From the NCBI GenBank assembly GCA_958295685.1, contig OY282365.1, positions 868,001-932,000 of the forward strand: a stretch of 64,000 bases of DNA, written 5' to 3'. Below the pieces are notes generated by a model. It searched no databases and was not told where the DNA came from. It saw only the letters and a list, made by a program, of their open reading frames with translations. Of the stretch, positions 42,538 to 50,646 are shown piece after piece. Made by a program: the position numbers and the translations under genes. Positions within the stretch are counted from its first letter, which is position 1; every line of letters starts with the position of its first letter. The DNA is from an uncultured Dehalococcoidia bacterium. GTDB taxonomy: Bacteria > Chloroflexota > Dehalococcoidia > Lucifugimonadales > CATQGZ01.

Positions 42538-42646
42538 CCATCAGTCTTGTCCCTCCTGAAAGGTTCGTACTCTTCCCAGGATAAGTTCGAGACTGATGGT
42601 GCCTACCAATCTGGGACAGGCTCTTGGCGCGCCGGAGTGGCGCGCC
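42538..42646 (+). ncRNA. Candidate structured leader upstream of rplI
   Basis: CCATCAGTCT and AGACTGATGG form a perfect 10-bp stem around a 42-base loop. They are followed by GGCGCGCC-GGAGT-GGCGCGCC, an 8-bp hairpin that could act as an attenuator. The whole lies between promoter P1 and promoter P2. It matches no riboswitch that I can confirm. Confidence 0.35.
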
Positions 42647-42660
42647 CTACCCTGTCGCTG

Positions 42661-42669
42661 TGTTATAAT
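42661..42669 (+). promoter_or_regulatory. Extended -10 promoter of rplI (P2)
   Basis: TGTTATAAT is a perfect TGn-TATAAT. No -35 match is evident. The transcript would carry a small hairpin (CCGCA-AG-TGCGG near 42708) in its 85-base leader. Confidence 0.55.
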
Positions 42670-42755
42670 TCCTTAGCTAAGCGTACTTTCGTTCTGTCCC
42701 ATCCGCAAGTGCGGACAGACGCAAGATTCCGAATCGCCCTAGAGGTTGCATCGAA

Positions 42756-43286
42756 ATGAAAGTGGTATTCCTGGAAGACGTGGCCGGAGTAGCAAGAGGT
42801 GGCGACGTGCGCGAAGTCAAGAACGGCTTCGCGGTCAACTACCTCATACCGAAAAACCTCGCGGCGCCCGCGACCCACAACGCCCTTCAGCGCGTCGAGA
42901 GGCTCAGGGTGCGCGCCGACGAGGCCCGACTGAAGACGCTCTCGGACATGAAGGCGCTGGCCTCGGAGCTGGACGGCGCAAGGGTGAACGTCGAAATGAG
43001 GGCCGGCGCGGGCGGGCGGCTGTACGGCTCGGTGACCAGCGCGATGGTCGCCGAACGCCTCTCCGAGACCACCGGCAGGCAGATCGACCGCAGGTCCGTG
43101 GTTCTCCCCGAACCGATCCGACAACTCGGCCTGTCCGAGGTGTCGCTGCGGCTCCACCAGGACACCCAGGCCAGGATCTCCGTCCTCGTCTATCCCACCG
43201 GCGCCGACCCGGACGAAATCATCGCCGCCATGGAAGCCGAGGACGAGGACGAACCCCCCGCCGACACGACAGCCACAGAAGAATAA
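42756..43286 (+). CDS. rplI: Ribosomal protein bL9
   Basis: The 176-residue protein starts MKVVFLEDVAGVARGGDVRE, followed by VKNGFAVNYLIPKNLA, the N-terminal domain that binds 23S rRNA. The long linker helix and the C-terminal domain (YGSVTSAMVAERLSE) are present. It is longer than most bL9 proteins (about 150) because of an acidic tail (EAEDEDEPPADTTA). dnaB follows after 77 bases, the common rplI-dnaB order. Confidence 0.97.
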   Translation: MKVVFLEDVAGVARGGDVREVKNGFAVNYLIPKNLAAPATHNALQRVERLRVRADEARLKTLSDMKALASELDGARVNVEMRAGAGGRLYGSVTSAMVAERLSETTGRQIDRRSVVLPEPIRQLGLSEVSLRLHQDTQARISVLVYPTGADPDEIIAAMEAEDEDEPPADTTATEE

Positions 43287-43290
43287 CCGA

Positions 43291-43315
43291 CGGCTGGCAT
43301 TTCCCCCGCCAGCCG
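43291..43315 (+). terminator. Hairpin between rplI and dnaB
   Basis: CGGCTGGC and GCCAGCCG form an 8-bp stem with a nine-base loop. There is no T tract. It may reduce read-through or stabilise the rplI message. Confidence 0.4.
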
Positions 43316-43363
43316 GACCAGGGTCGACCGAGACCATGACCGGCCCCGAAGGGAGGGCTATAC

Positions 43364-44743
43364 TTGTACGCTGAGCGCCTGCCGCCGCACGACGTCGACG
43401 CCGAAGAGTCGGTCATCGGCTCCATCATGATCGACGGGAACTCGCTGAACAAGGTCGCGCCCATCCTGCGCCCCTCGGACTTCTACTCGGAGAAGGGCCG
43501 CTGGTGCTACGAGGCCGCCCTAGCCCTGCTGGAACGGGGCGAACCCGTCGACCAGGTCTCCGTCGCCCACGAACTGTCACTCCACGACAGGCTCGAAGGG
43601 GTCGGCGGAACCGACTACCTCGGCCACCTCGTCGTGGTGGTACCCACCTCCGTCCACGTAGAGCACTACGCCACGATCGTCCGCCACACCTCGATCATGC
43701 GCCAGCTCATCCGAGTCGGCGGCGACATAGCGGCGATCGGATACGAGGGCGGCCCGGACCCCGACGCCGCGCTGAGCAAGGCCGAGAACCTCCTCTTCCG
43801 AGTGCGGTCGGGCAGAGGCTCCAGCGACTTCACCCACATCCGCGACGTACTCGACACCTACATCGAGGAGTCGTCCGCGCTCCACGACCCCGAATTCTCA
43901 CACCTCGCCCCGATCCCCACGGGCTTCACCGACTTCGACAAGCTGCTCGCAGGCGGCATGCAGCGCTCCGACTTCCTCGTCCTCGCCGCCCGCCCAAGCC
44001 TCGGAAAGAGCACCCTCGCCTTCAACATCGCCAGATACGCCGCCGGACAGGGCGCCGTGGTCGGCGTGTTCAGCCTCGAAATGAGCGCCGCGCAGATAGT
44101 CCTCCGGCTCCTGTCCAGCGAATCGAACGTCGACGGCTACAGGCTCAGACTCGGCCTCCTCAGCGACTCCGAGGAGACCAGACAGCAGGACGCCATCGGC
44201 GCCCTGTCAGACCTCCCCATCTACATCGACGACACCCCGATCCAGGGCATCGTGGAGATGCGCGGCAAGGCCAGGCGGCTCCAGACCGAGCGCGGCCTCG
44301 ACATGCTGGTCGTCGACTATCTGCAACTCATCAGCGGAACGGGACGCGGCGACGCCAACAGAGTCCAGGAGATGGGAGAAATATCCAGGTCCCTGAAGGG
44401 CCTCGCCAGAGACCTCGACATCCCCATACTCGCCTGCTCGCAGCTCAGCCGCGCGGTCGAGCAGCGGCCCACCCACCGGCCACTGCTCTCCGACCTGCGC
44501 GAGAGCGGAAGCATCGAACAGGACTCGGACGTGGTCGCCTTCATATACAGAGAAGACGTCTACACCTCCCGGGAAGACTGGGAGAAGCGGAACCCCAGCG
44601 AACAGTACCCGGAGAACATCGCCGAACTGATCGTGTCCAAGCACCGCAACGGCCCACTAGGCACCATACCGCTCTACTTCAGAAACGACGTGGTCAGATT
44701 CGAGAGCATGACCCAGCCCTCCCACTCCATGGAGCTCGCATAG
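43364..44743 (+). CDS. dnaB: Replicative DNA helicase DnaB
   Basis: A 459-residue hexameric helicase. The N-terminal domain begins LPPHDVDAEESVIGSIMID. The RecA-like domain has Walker A AARPSLGKSTLAFN, then VGVFSLEMSAAQI, the Walker B-type VVDYLQLISG and the DLRESGSIEQDSD loop. The start is a TTG after GGGAGGG, giving YAERLPPHD as in relatives. It is followed at once by a DnaD-like gene and a DnaC-like gene, a helicase-loading cluster. The stop is two bases from the next ATG. Confidence 0.97.
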   Translation: MYAERLPPHDVDAEESVIGSIMIDGNSLNKVAPILRPSDFYSEKGRWCYEAALALLERGEPVDQVSVAHELSLHDRLEGVGGTDYLGHLVVVVPTSVHVEHYATIVRHTSIMRQLIRVGGDIAAIGYEGGPDPDAALSKAENLLFRVRSGRGSSDFTHIRDVLDTYIEESSALHDPEFSHLAPIPTGFTDFDKLLAGGMQRSDFLVLAARPSLGKSTLAFNIARYAAGQGAVVGVFSLEMSAAQIVLRLLSSESNVDGYRLRLGLLSDSEETRQQDAIGALSDLPIYIDDTPIQGIVEMRGKARRLQTERGLDMLVVDYLQLISGTGRGDANRVQEMGEISRSLKGLARDLDIPILACSQLSRAVEQRPTHRPLLSDLRESGSIEQDSDVVAFIYREDVYTSREDWEKRNPSEQYPENIAELIVSKHRNGPLGTIPLYFRNDVVRFESMTQPSHSMELA

Positions 44744-44744
44744 C

Positions 44745-45410
44745 ATGAGCTTCGACGGATTCCCGCCCAGGGTCCGCTTCACCCCAGTGCCCAGCCCCCT
44801 GCTCGGCGCCCTGCTGGAGCAGATCGACGACCTCGCCGAGCTCAAGTGCACCCTCCGGCTGATATGGCTCCTTCACCAGAAGAAGGGCCGCCCCAGACTC
44901 GTCACCCTCGGAGAACTGAAGTCGGACCCCACCCTCGCAAGATCGTTGGCGCGCCTGGACCAGAACCACCGACCGGACGCGGAGAGGGCGGTCCGCATGG
45001 CCGTAAAGAGAGGAACCGTCCTCGAAGGAGTGGACGCCCGATCGGGGCAGACGGTCTACACGCTCAACTCCGAGCGCGAAAAAGCCGCCCTGGAAGCCGT
45101 CGCCGACGGCCGCCTCACGGTGAGCGCCGACCCGGACGTCGAGGCGTGGGACGCCGACCCCGACAGGCCAAACATCTTCGCCGTCTACGAAGACAACATC
45201 GGCCTGATGACCCCGATGATCGCGGACGAACTTCGAGAGGCGGAGCGGCTCTACCCGTCCGCATGGATCGAAGACGCCCTCAGGGAAGCGGTCGCCAACA
45301 ACAAGCGAAGCTGGAGATACGCCGCGCGCATCCTCGAGCGCTGGGCGCGGGAAGGAAGAGGCAATGGAGAGCCTGGGAGACATCCTCAAAAGACTGGGCG
45401 ATACTACTAG
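44745..45410 (+). CDS. DnaD-like primosomal protein
   Basis: A 221-residue protein. The N-terminal part looks like a winged helix (ELKCTLRLIWLLHQKKG, ARSLARLDQNHRPDAERAV). The C-terminal part holds the DnaD/DnaB2-type motif NIFAVYEDNIGLMTPMIADEL to RSWRYAARILERW, which binds DNA and helps load the helicase. It lies between dnaB and the DnaC-like loader; its 3' end overlaps the latter's start by 47 bases. Confidence 0.85.
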   Translation: MSFDGFPPRVRFTPVPSPLLGALLEQIDDLAELKCTLRLIWLLHQKKGRPRLVTLGELKSDPTLARSLARLDQNHRPDAERAVRMAVKRGTVLEGVDARSGQTVYTLNSEREKAALEAVADGRLTVSADPDVEAWDADPDRPNIFAVYEDNIGLMTPMIADELREAERLYPSAWIEDALREAVANNKRSWRYAARILERWAREGRGNGEPGRHPQKTGRYY

Positions 45411-46824
45411 CGGCAGGCGCGTCGCCGCAGGCGGCAGCCAGCCCCACGCGCCGCCCGGCCCGGAAGAACAGACCCCCGCCTGCCCCGCCTGCGGCGGACG
45501 AGGCTGGTTCACGCCCGAAGCCCCCGCCGGACATCCGGACTTCGGGCGCGTGGTGACCTGCGAATGCCAGCGGGAGCGGATCGCCGAGGAACGGACGGCC
45601 CGGCTGCTTCGATACAGCAACATCGGCCACCTCACACGCTTCACCTTCGACGCCCTCAACACGGAGGGCCTCTCCTCCGACTCGGACAGCCGCGCCGCCT
45701 TCCGAGAAGCATACGCCGCGGCAGCGGCATACGCAGAGGCCCCAGAGCCAGAAGGTTGGCTCGTCCTGGCGGGGCCGACGGGATCGGGCAAGACGCACCT
45801 GTCAGCCGCCATCGCCAACAGGTGCATCGAGAACGGCAAGACGGTCTTCTTCGCCCACGTCCCCGACCTCCTCGACCACCTCAGAGCCAGCTTCGGCCCG
45901 GACAGCGAAGTCTCATACACGGAACTCTTCGAACAGGTGCGCAGCGCCCCAATGCTGGTGCTCGACGAACTCGACGCCCGCGGCAGCACCCCCTGGGCAC
46001 ACGAGAAGCTCCGGCAGATCGTCAACCACCGCTGCAGCGCCCAGCTCCCAACCGTCGTGACCACCGGCGGCGTCGACGAACTCGACCCGTATATCGCCGC
46101 CAGGCTCCGCAGCGCCGGAAGGGTCGTCCCTCTGCCGGGCGCCAGGCCGCAGGACCCACTACACAGGCTCGGCGCCATCGAGCCCGAAATGCTCCGACGG
46201 ATGACCTTCGACACCTTCGATGTCCGGGGCAACAACCCGGACGACGACCAGCAGAAGAGCCTGAATGCCGCCTTCAAGGTCGCCAAGAGCTACGCCGAGG
46301 ACCCGGATGGATGGCTGACCCTGTTCGGCGAGGCCGGGGTCGGAAAGACTCACCTCGCAGTCGCCATCGCCTCAGCCCGCATCGAGGCCGGACACCCCGT
46401 CTTCTTCGCCTTCGTCCCGGACCTGCTGGACCACCTGCGATACACCTTCATGCCGGACAGCCGCGTGACCTACGACCGGCTCTTCGACGAGGTGAAAGGC
46501 GCGGAACTGCTGCTGCTGGACGACCTCGGGAAGGAGCGCACCAGCCCGTGGGCCCAGGAGAAGCTGTACCAGATCATCGTCCACCGCCACAACGCCCGGC
46601 TGCCCACGATCGTCACCACCTCCCTGGACTTCACAAAGGAGAAGGAGTCGATAGCCTCGCGGTTCCGAGACGGGTCGGTCGTCGACATGCACCGGATAGA
46701 AGCCCCGGACTACCGTCCAATAGCCCGCAGGCCCAGGGCGCGGAAGAAAGCGGCGCGGAGAGCCGGCGCTCCACCCGCCCGAACGCAGCGCACGGACTCG
46801 CCCTCCTCCTCGACGGAGGGCTGA
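45364..46824 (+). CDS. DnaC/DnaI-like helicase loader with two tandem AAA+ domains
   Basis: A 486-residue protein. The N-terminal zinc-binding pattern (CPACGGRGW then CECQRER) is like that of DnaI. Two related AAA+ units follow: GPTGSGKTHLSAAIANRCIE near residue 137 with LVLDELDARGSTPWAHEKL, and GEAGVGKTHLAVAIASARIE near 322 with LLLDDLGKERTSPWAQEKL. Normal DnaC proteins have about 250 residues and one AAA+ domain, so this is an internal duplication. The first copy has a changed Walker B tail (ELDARG for DLGKER) and may be regulatory. The last 30 residues are basic. It is in line to load DnaB. Confidence 0.88.
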   Translation: MESLGDILKRLGDTTSGRRVAAGGSQPHAPPGPEEQTPACPACGGRGWFTPEAPAGHPDFGRVVTCECQRERIAEERTARLLRYSNIGHLTRFTFDALNTEGLSSDSDSRAAFREAYAAAAAYAEAPEPEGWLVLAGPTGSGKTHLSAAIANRCIENGKTVFFAHVPDLLDHLRASFGPDSEVSYTELFEQVRSAPMLVLDELDARGSTPWAHEKLRQIVNHRCSAQLPTVVTTGGVDELDPYIAARLRSAGRVVPLPGARPQDPLHRLGAIEPEMLRRMTFDTFDVRGNNPDDDQQKSLNAAFKVAKSYAEDPDGWLTLFGEAGVGKTHLAVAIASARIEAGHPVFFAFVPDLLDHLRYTFMPDSRVTYDRLFDEVKGAELLLLDDLGKERTSPWAQEKLYQIIVHRHNARLPTIVTTSLDFTKEKESIASRFRDGSVVDMHRIEAPDYRPIARRPRARKKAARRAGAPPARTQRTDSPSSSTEG

Positions 46825-46832
46825 CGGTACGG

Positions 46833-46863
46833 GGCCGGGCGTGGGCGGTGATCCGTCCCGGCC
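46833..46863. terminator. Bidirectional terminator-like hairpin
   Basis: GGCCGGG and CCCGGCC flank 17 bases between the converging loader and GYD genes. No clear T tract is present. Confidence 0.4.
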
Positions 46864-46868
46864 GAGCC

Positions 46869-47171
46869 CTACGTGCCCGGCGTGCCCGCCACGATGTGGT
46901 TGACGTAGACGCTGATGTCGAAGGCGGGGAGACTCATCAGGCCGAGGGTGCCCCGAGAGCCGAACTCGACCGATATCCTGGCGATAGTCTCGTTGTCCGG
47001 CGCCTGAACCACCGTGACGAAATCATACGGACCCAGCACGGCATACTGAGCGATCACCTTGGCCCCGAAGCTCTCCACCTCTCTGTTGACTTCCTGGATA
47101 CGCTGGGGCCGCGCCTTCACCGTCTTCCGGCCCTCGTCCGTGAGCGTGCCCAGCAATATGTAGGTGGCCAT
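46869..47171 (-). CDS. GYD-domain protein
   Basis: The 100 residues begin MATYILLGTLTDEGRKTV and contain VIAQYAVLGPYDFVTVVQAP, the GPYD variant of the GYD motif. These are small dimeric alpha/beta-barrel-type proteins of unknown role. The second ATG in the frame fits family starts, and GGAGG lies six bases before it. It is alone and convergent with the loader gene. Confidence 0.85.
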   Translation of the reverse strand: MATYILLGTLTDEGRKTVKARPQRIQEVNREVESFGAKVIAQYAVLGPYDFVTVVQAPDNETIARISVEFGSRGTLGLMSLPAFDISVYVNHIVAGTPGT

Positions 47172-47276
47172 CGTCACCTCCGCGGTTGGTTGGTCTCCGC
47201 GATACTACCCACGGAACCCGTACCTGTCAAACAAACCCACGCACACCGCTCCACTGACCACTCGCCACGTTCTCCC

Positions 47277-47310
47277 CTCTGGCAGGGGGTCTGGGGGCTT
47301 TGCCCCCAGT
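47277..47310 (+). repeat. Half unit of the hairpin repeat
   Basis: CTCTGGCAGGGGGTCTG followed by GGGGGCTTTGCCCCC and AGTTTCC. The G-quadruplex part is missing; AATCCTGAGAATCCTGATTC follows instead, leading into leader element 2. Confidence 0.65.
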
Positions 47311-47351
47311 TTCCAATCCTGAGAATCCTGATTCAGACACTCCCCAGACCC

Positions 47352-47380
47352 TTGACGGCCCCGAACCACTGTGCTAGAGT
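47352..47380 (+). promoter_or_regulatory. Promoter of leader element 2 (relA P1)
   Basis: TTGACG, 17 bases, TAGAGT with a TGTGC extension. It is almost identical to the element 1 promoter over about 40 bases. Confidence 0.65.
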
Positions 47381-47386
47381 ATACCC

Positions 47387-47503
47387 ATGACACAGCCGCC
47401 TCTCTTAACAAACCAGCCCGCAGGACTCCTGAAGCGCCTGTCACAAAAGTGTCACAAAAGTGTCACAAAAGTGTCACATAAGTGTCAGATAAGTGTCACA
47501 TAG
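47387..47503 (+). CDS. Short leader ORF of element 2 (38 codons)
   Basis: Begins MTQPPL, as in element 1, and continues in frame through the tandem heptamers, so the repeat is translated in rotating register (SQKCHKSVTKVSHKC). It ends at a TAG in the array. Translation is unproven. Confidence 0.35.
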   Translation: MTQPPLLTNQPAGLLKRLSQKCHKSVTKVSHKCQISVT

Positions 47504-47560
47504 TGTCAGGCAAAATCGGCCCTCCCAGCTACGAAATGCCCTTGAAATGTGACACTTCGG
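47439..47560 (+). repeat. Leader element 2: tandem TGTCACA heptamers, core and inverted partner
   Basis: TGTCACA at 47439, 47450, 47461, 47472 and 47494, with TGTCAGA at 47483 and TGTCAGG at 47504, all 10-11 bases apart. The core CCCTCCCAGCTACGAAATG is at 47520-47538 and the inverted partner TGTGACA at 47548-47554. Compared with element 1, the change of G to A in the heptamer is matched by C to T in the partner. Confidence 0.75.
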
Positions 47561-47596
47561 CAAAAAAATCATCCCTCGCCCGTACCGCCAACCGGA

Positions 47597-47626
47597 TTGG
47601 CAAGCGCCCGGGAGGAACGATATACT
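47597..47626 (+). promoter_or_regulatory. Second promoter of relA (P2)
   Basis: TTGGCA, 18 bases, TATACT. It lies downstream of leader element 2, so relA could be transcribed with or without the repeat leader. Confidence 0.5.
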
Positions 47627-47708
47627 GGAAACGGAGCAGTCCAAACGAGACCGGACCGCCAATAAGTCCGCCTCCCGCGAATCGCAGCCGAACCGCGCCT
47701 GAACAAAC

Positions 47709-49874
47709 ATGGTAGACACACTGCTGGACAAGGCCCGGGAGTACATCCCGGAAGACAGGCTCGACTTCATCAAAGACGCCTTCCTGTTCGCCGAGAAGGC
47801 CCACGATGGCCAGGTGCGCCTCTCGGGAGAGCCCTTCATCGAGCACCCCCTTCAAACGGCCCTGTTCCTTGCCGACCTCAGACTCGACGCCGACACCCTC
47901 TCCGCCGCCATCCTGCACGACGTCATCGAGGACTGCGAGGTCTCGACCGCGGAACTGGAAACGCGCTTCGGCGCCGAGGTCGCCAAGCTCGTGGACGGCG
48001 TCACCAAGCTCACCAAGACGGAGATGATCACCGAAGGCTTCTCCTCGGAGAGAGGAGAGGCCCGCAACGGCCCCGCCAGGGCCGCCAGCGTGAGGAAGAT
48101 GCTCGTCTCGATGGCCGAAGACGTCCGCGTAGTCCTCATCAAGCTCGCCGACCGGCTCCACAACATGCGAACCCTCAGGGCGCTCTCACCCGAACGCAGA
48201 GCCGCCATCGCGCAGGAAACCCTGGACATCTACGCCCCGCTCGCCCACAGGCTCGGCATATGGGAGATAAAGTGGCGGCTCGAAGACCTCGCCTTCCAGC
48301 ACATCGACCCGAAGGCATACCAGGACATCTCCAGACTCCTGAGCGCCAAGAGAGAGGTGCGCGAACAGTACGTCAACAACGTCCGGCAGATACTGGATGA
48401 GGAGCTCGCCAAGGCGGGCATCAAGGCCGAGGTCACGGGCAGACCGAAACACATCTACAGCATCCACAAGAAGATGGAGTCACTCACCAGACAGAACAAG
48501 GAGGCGGGCGAAATCTACGACCTGTTCGCCCTGAGAGTCCTCGTCGACCGGGTACACGACTGCTACGCCGCGCTGGGAGTCGTTCACTCCAGATGGCGCC
48601 CACTGCCGGGACAGTTCGACGACTACGTCGCCAATCCGAAAGACAACCTCTACCAGTCGCTCCACACCACCGTCCTCTGCGAGGGCGCGTCCCCCGTCGA
48701 GGTGCAACTCAGAACACGCGAGATGCACCGCGTCTCGGAGTACGGCGTCGCCGCGCACTGGCTGTACAAGGAAGGCCAGGCCGCCGACACACGCTTCGAG
48801 GATAAGATGAGGTGGCTCCGACAGCTCCTCGACTGGCAGCGCGAGGTCAGCGGCGCGGAGGAGTTCGTCGAGTCGTTCAAGACCGACGTCTTCCGCAGCC
48901 AGGTGTTCGTATACACCCCGAAGGGCGACCTCAAGGAGCTGCCGGCGGGCTCCACCCCGCTCGACTTCGCATACAGAATCCACACCGACGTCGGCCACCG
49001 ATGCATTGGCGCCAAGGTGAACGGCAAGCTGGTGCCGCTCCACTACGAACTCCAGAACGGCGACACCGTCAACATAATGACCAGCAAGACCGTCAAAGGA
49101 CCCAGCCTCGACTGGCTCAGCAGGAACGTCGGATACGTCAAGACGGCCTCGGCGCGCGAAAAGGTCCGACAGTGGTTCAACCGACAGGAGCGCCAAGGCA
49201 ACATCCAGCGCGGCAAAGACATCTTCCAGAAGCAGGTACGCCGACTCCACGTCTCCATCCGCGACGAGGAGGCCGCCAAGCTCGCCGGGTGCGCCACGGT
49301 CGACGACCTCTTCATCGCCCTCGGCAACGGAACCGTCACCATGGCCCAGGTGGTGGACAAGCTCTCCCCGCAAGAGGTCCACACGGAAGGGGAACGCCTC
49401 CCAACCGCCGCCACCGGCCCCGCATCCGGCGTCCGCGTCCTCGGCGTGGGCGACCTGCTCACCAGGATGGCCCGCTGCTGCGAACCCATCAGCGGCGAGC
49501 GCATCATCGGATACATCACCAGAAACAGGGGCGTCACGGTCCACAAGGTCAGCTGCCCGAACGTGACCGCCGAGACCGAGACCGAACGCCTCGTGCCCGT
49601 CAGCTGGAGCAGAACCGAGACGCTCTACCCAGTCCGAATACAGATAGACGCCTGGGACAGGGTCGGCCTCCTGATGGACGTGTCCTCGCTTGTATCGGGC
49701 GAAGGTGTTAACATAGCATCCTGCGTCTCGCGCGAGGCCGAGGACGTGAGCGTGATCTCCCTCACCGTGTTCGTCAGAGGGATCGACCAGCTCAACCGCC
49801 TCTTCTCCAAGCTCGAAGGCGTCAACGGAGTGATCAGCGTAGCCAGGGCTTCCACCGTCCGGCAGGAAGCCTGA
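47709..49874 (+). CDS. relA: Bifunctional (p)ppGpp synthetase/hydrolase RelA/SpoT
   Basis: A 721-residue Rel enzyme. The hydrolase HD domain shows FIEHPLQTALFLADLRL and AILHDVIEDCEV. The synthetase follows (RPKHIYSIHKKMESL, YQSLHTTVL), then the TGS domain (VYTPKGDLKELPAGSTPLDF), the conserved-cysteine region (DLLTRMARCCEPISGERIIG) and a C-terminal ACT domain. It makes and degrades the stringent-response alarmone. Two promoters and the heptamer leader lie upstream, an unusual arrangement. rpsT follows 21 bases later. Confidence 0.96.
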   Translation: MVDTLLDKAREYIPEDRLDFIKDAFLFAEKAHDGQVRLSGEPFIEHPLQTALFLADLRLDADTLSAAILHDVIEDCEVSTAELETRFGAEVAKLVDGVTKLTKTEMITEGFSSERGEARNGPARAASVRKMLVSMAEDVRVVLIKLADRLHNMRTLRALSPERRAAIAQETLDIYAPLAHRLGIWEIKWRLEDLAFQHIDPKAYQDISRLLSAKREVREQYVNNVRQILDEELAKAGIKAEVTGRPKHIYSIHKKMESLTRQNKEAGEIYDLFALRVLVDRVHDCYAALGVVHSRWRPLPGQFDDYVANPKDNLYQSLHTTVLCEGASPVEVQLRTREMHRVSEYGVAAHWLYKEGQAADTRFEDKMRWLRQLLDWQREVSGAEEFVESFKTDVFRSQVFVYTPKGDLKELPAGSTPLDFAYRIHTDVGHRCIGAKVNGKLVPLHYELQNGDTVNIMTSKTVKGPSLDWLSRNVGYVKTASAREKVRQWFNRQERQGNIQRGKDIFQKQVRRLHVSIRDEEAAKLAGCATVDDLFIALGNGTVTMAQVVDKLSPQEVHTEGERLPTAATGPASGVRVLGVGDLLTRMARCCEPISGERIIGYITRNRGVTVHKVSCPNVTAETETERLVPVSWSRTETLYPVRIQIDAWDRVGLLMDVSSLVSGEGVNIASCVSREAEDVSVISLTVFVRGIDQLNRLFSKLEGVNGVISVARASTVRQEA

Positions 49875-49895
49875 ATAACACGGAGGTATGGACAA

Positions 49896-50153
49896 TTGCC
49901 AAGTGCCAGATCGGCCCGCGTTCAGGAGAGGCGCCACGCCCGCAACGCGCCCCTGCGCAGCAGGGCCAAGACGCTCGTGAACAGGGCCAGAAAACTCGCG
50001 GAGGAAGACGGCGGCCCACCCGCCAGGGCAGCCGCGGCCGAGGCCGTGTCCGCCCTCGACAGGGCCGCCAAGAAGGGCGCCATCCACTCCAACAACGCCT
50101 CCCGACGCAAGTCGAGGCTCATGAAGCTCATCAACAGATCGGACGCGGAGTAG
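49896..50153 (+). CDS. rpsT: Ribosomal protein bS20
   Basis: An 85-residue very basic protein of the S20 type: PSARSARVQERRHARNAPLR, then the second helix VSALDRAAKKGAIHSNNASRRKSRL. The start is TTG, nine bases after GGAGG, giving the usual MPxxxSA N-terminus. A nearby ATG at 49888 is out of frame. Confidence 0.93.
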   Translation: MPSARSARVQERRHARNAPLRSRAKTLVNRARKLAEEDGGPPARAAAAEAVSALDRAAKKGAIHSNNASRRKSRLMKLINRSDAE

Positions 50154-50158
50154 CCGAC

Positions 50159-50416
50159 ATGCTCAGAATCAGACTGCGCCGCGTCGGCGCCAGAAACCAA
50201 CCCAGCTACCGAATCGTCGTCGCCGACTCGAAGGCCGCCCGCGACGGCGCCTTCGTCGACCATATCGGCCACTACAACCCCACCACGCAGCCGCCCACCA
50301 TCGTCATCGACCAGGAAAGGGCCCTGAAGTGGATCGGCCAAGGAGCTCAACCGTCCGAAGCCGTCGAGCGCATCCTTAAAAGCCAGGGCGCTCTCCGGAA
50401 GGTCCAGGAAGAATGA
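50159..50416 (+). CDS. rpsP: Ribosomal protein bS16
   Basis: The 85 residues begin MLRIRLRRVGARNQPSYRIV, followed by VADSKAARDGAFVDHIGHYNP, diagnostic of bS16. It starts the rpsP-khpA-rimM cluster. The stop overlaps the khpA ATG in an ATGA. Confidence 0.97.
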   Translation: MLRIRLRRVGARNQPSYRIVVADSKAARDGAFVDHIGHYNPTTQPPTIVIDQERALKWIGQGAQPSEAVERILKSQGALRKVQEE

Positions 50417-50640
50417 AAGAGCTGGTCGAATACATCGCCAGATCGATAGCCTCGCACCCGGACGACGTCAGGGTCGTGGAAGAGCGGGAAGGCGACCGCG
50501 TTATCCTCAGGCTCGAAGTCGCCGATCAGGACAAGGGCAGGGTCATCGGCAGACAGGGGCGCGTCGCCCAGTCCATCCGCGTCCTGCTCCGCGTCGCCGC
50601 CATCAAGCAGGGCACCCGAGCCGTCCTCGAAATAGAGTAA
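50413..50640 (+). CDS. khpA: KH-domain RNA-binding protein KhpA
   Basis: A 75-residue protein formed by one KH domain with GRVIGRQGRVAQSIRVLL, the GxxG loop being GRQG. KhpA binds RNA with KhpB and influences cell division and translation in other bacteria. It is in its usual place between rpsP and rimM. Confidence 0.93.
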   Translation: MKELVEYIARSIASHPDDVRVVEEREGDRVILRLEVADQDKGRVIGRQGRVAQSIRVLLRVAAIKQGTRAVLEIE

Positions 50641-50646
50641 CAGGCC

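Noticed and set aside
42538..42610. Fluoride (crcB) riboswitch upstream of rplI
   Set aside because: CTGATGGTGCCTACC resembles the 3' half of that riboswitch, but the required 5' segment (GGCGATGG...CGCC with a pairing partner) is missing and the downstream genes are unrelated.
48480..50087. 535-codon minus-strand ORF opposite relA
   Set aside because: Antisense shadow; the plus strand encodes a complete RelA/SpoT.
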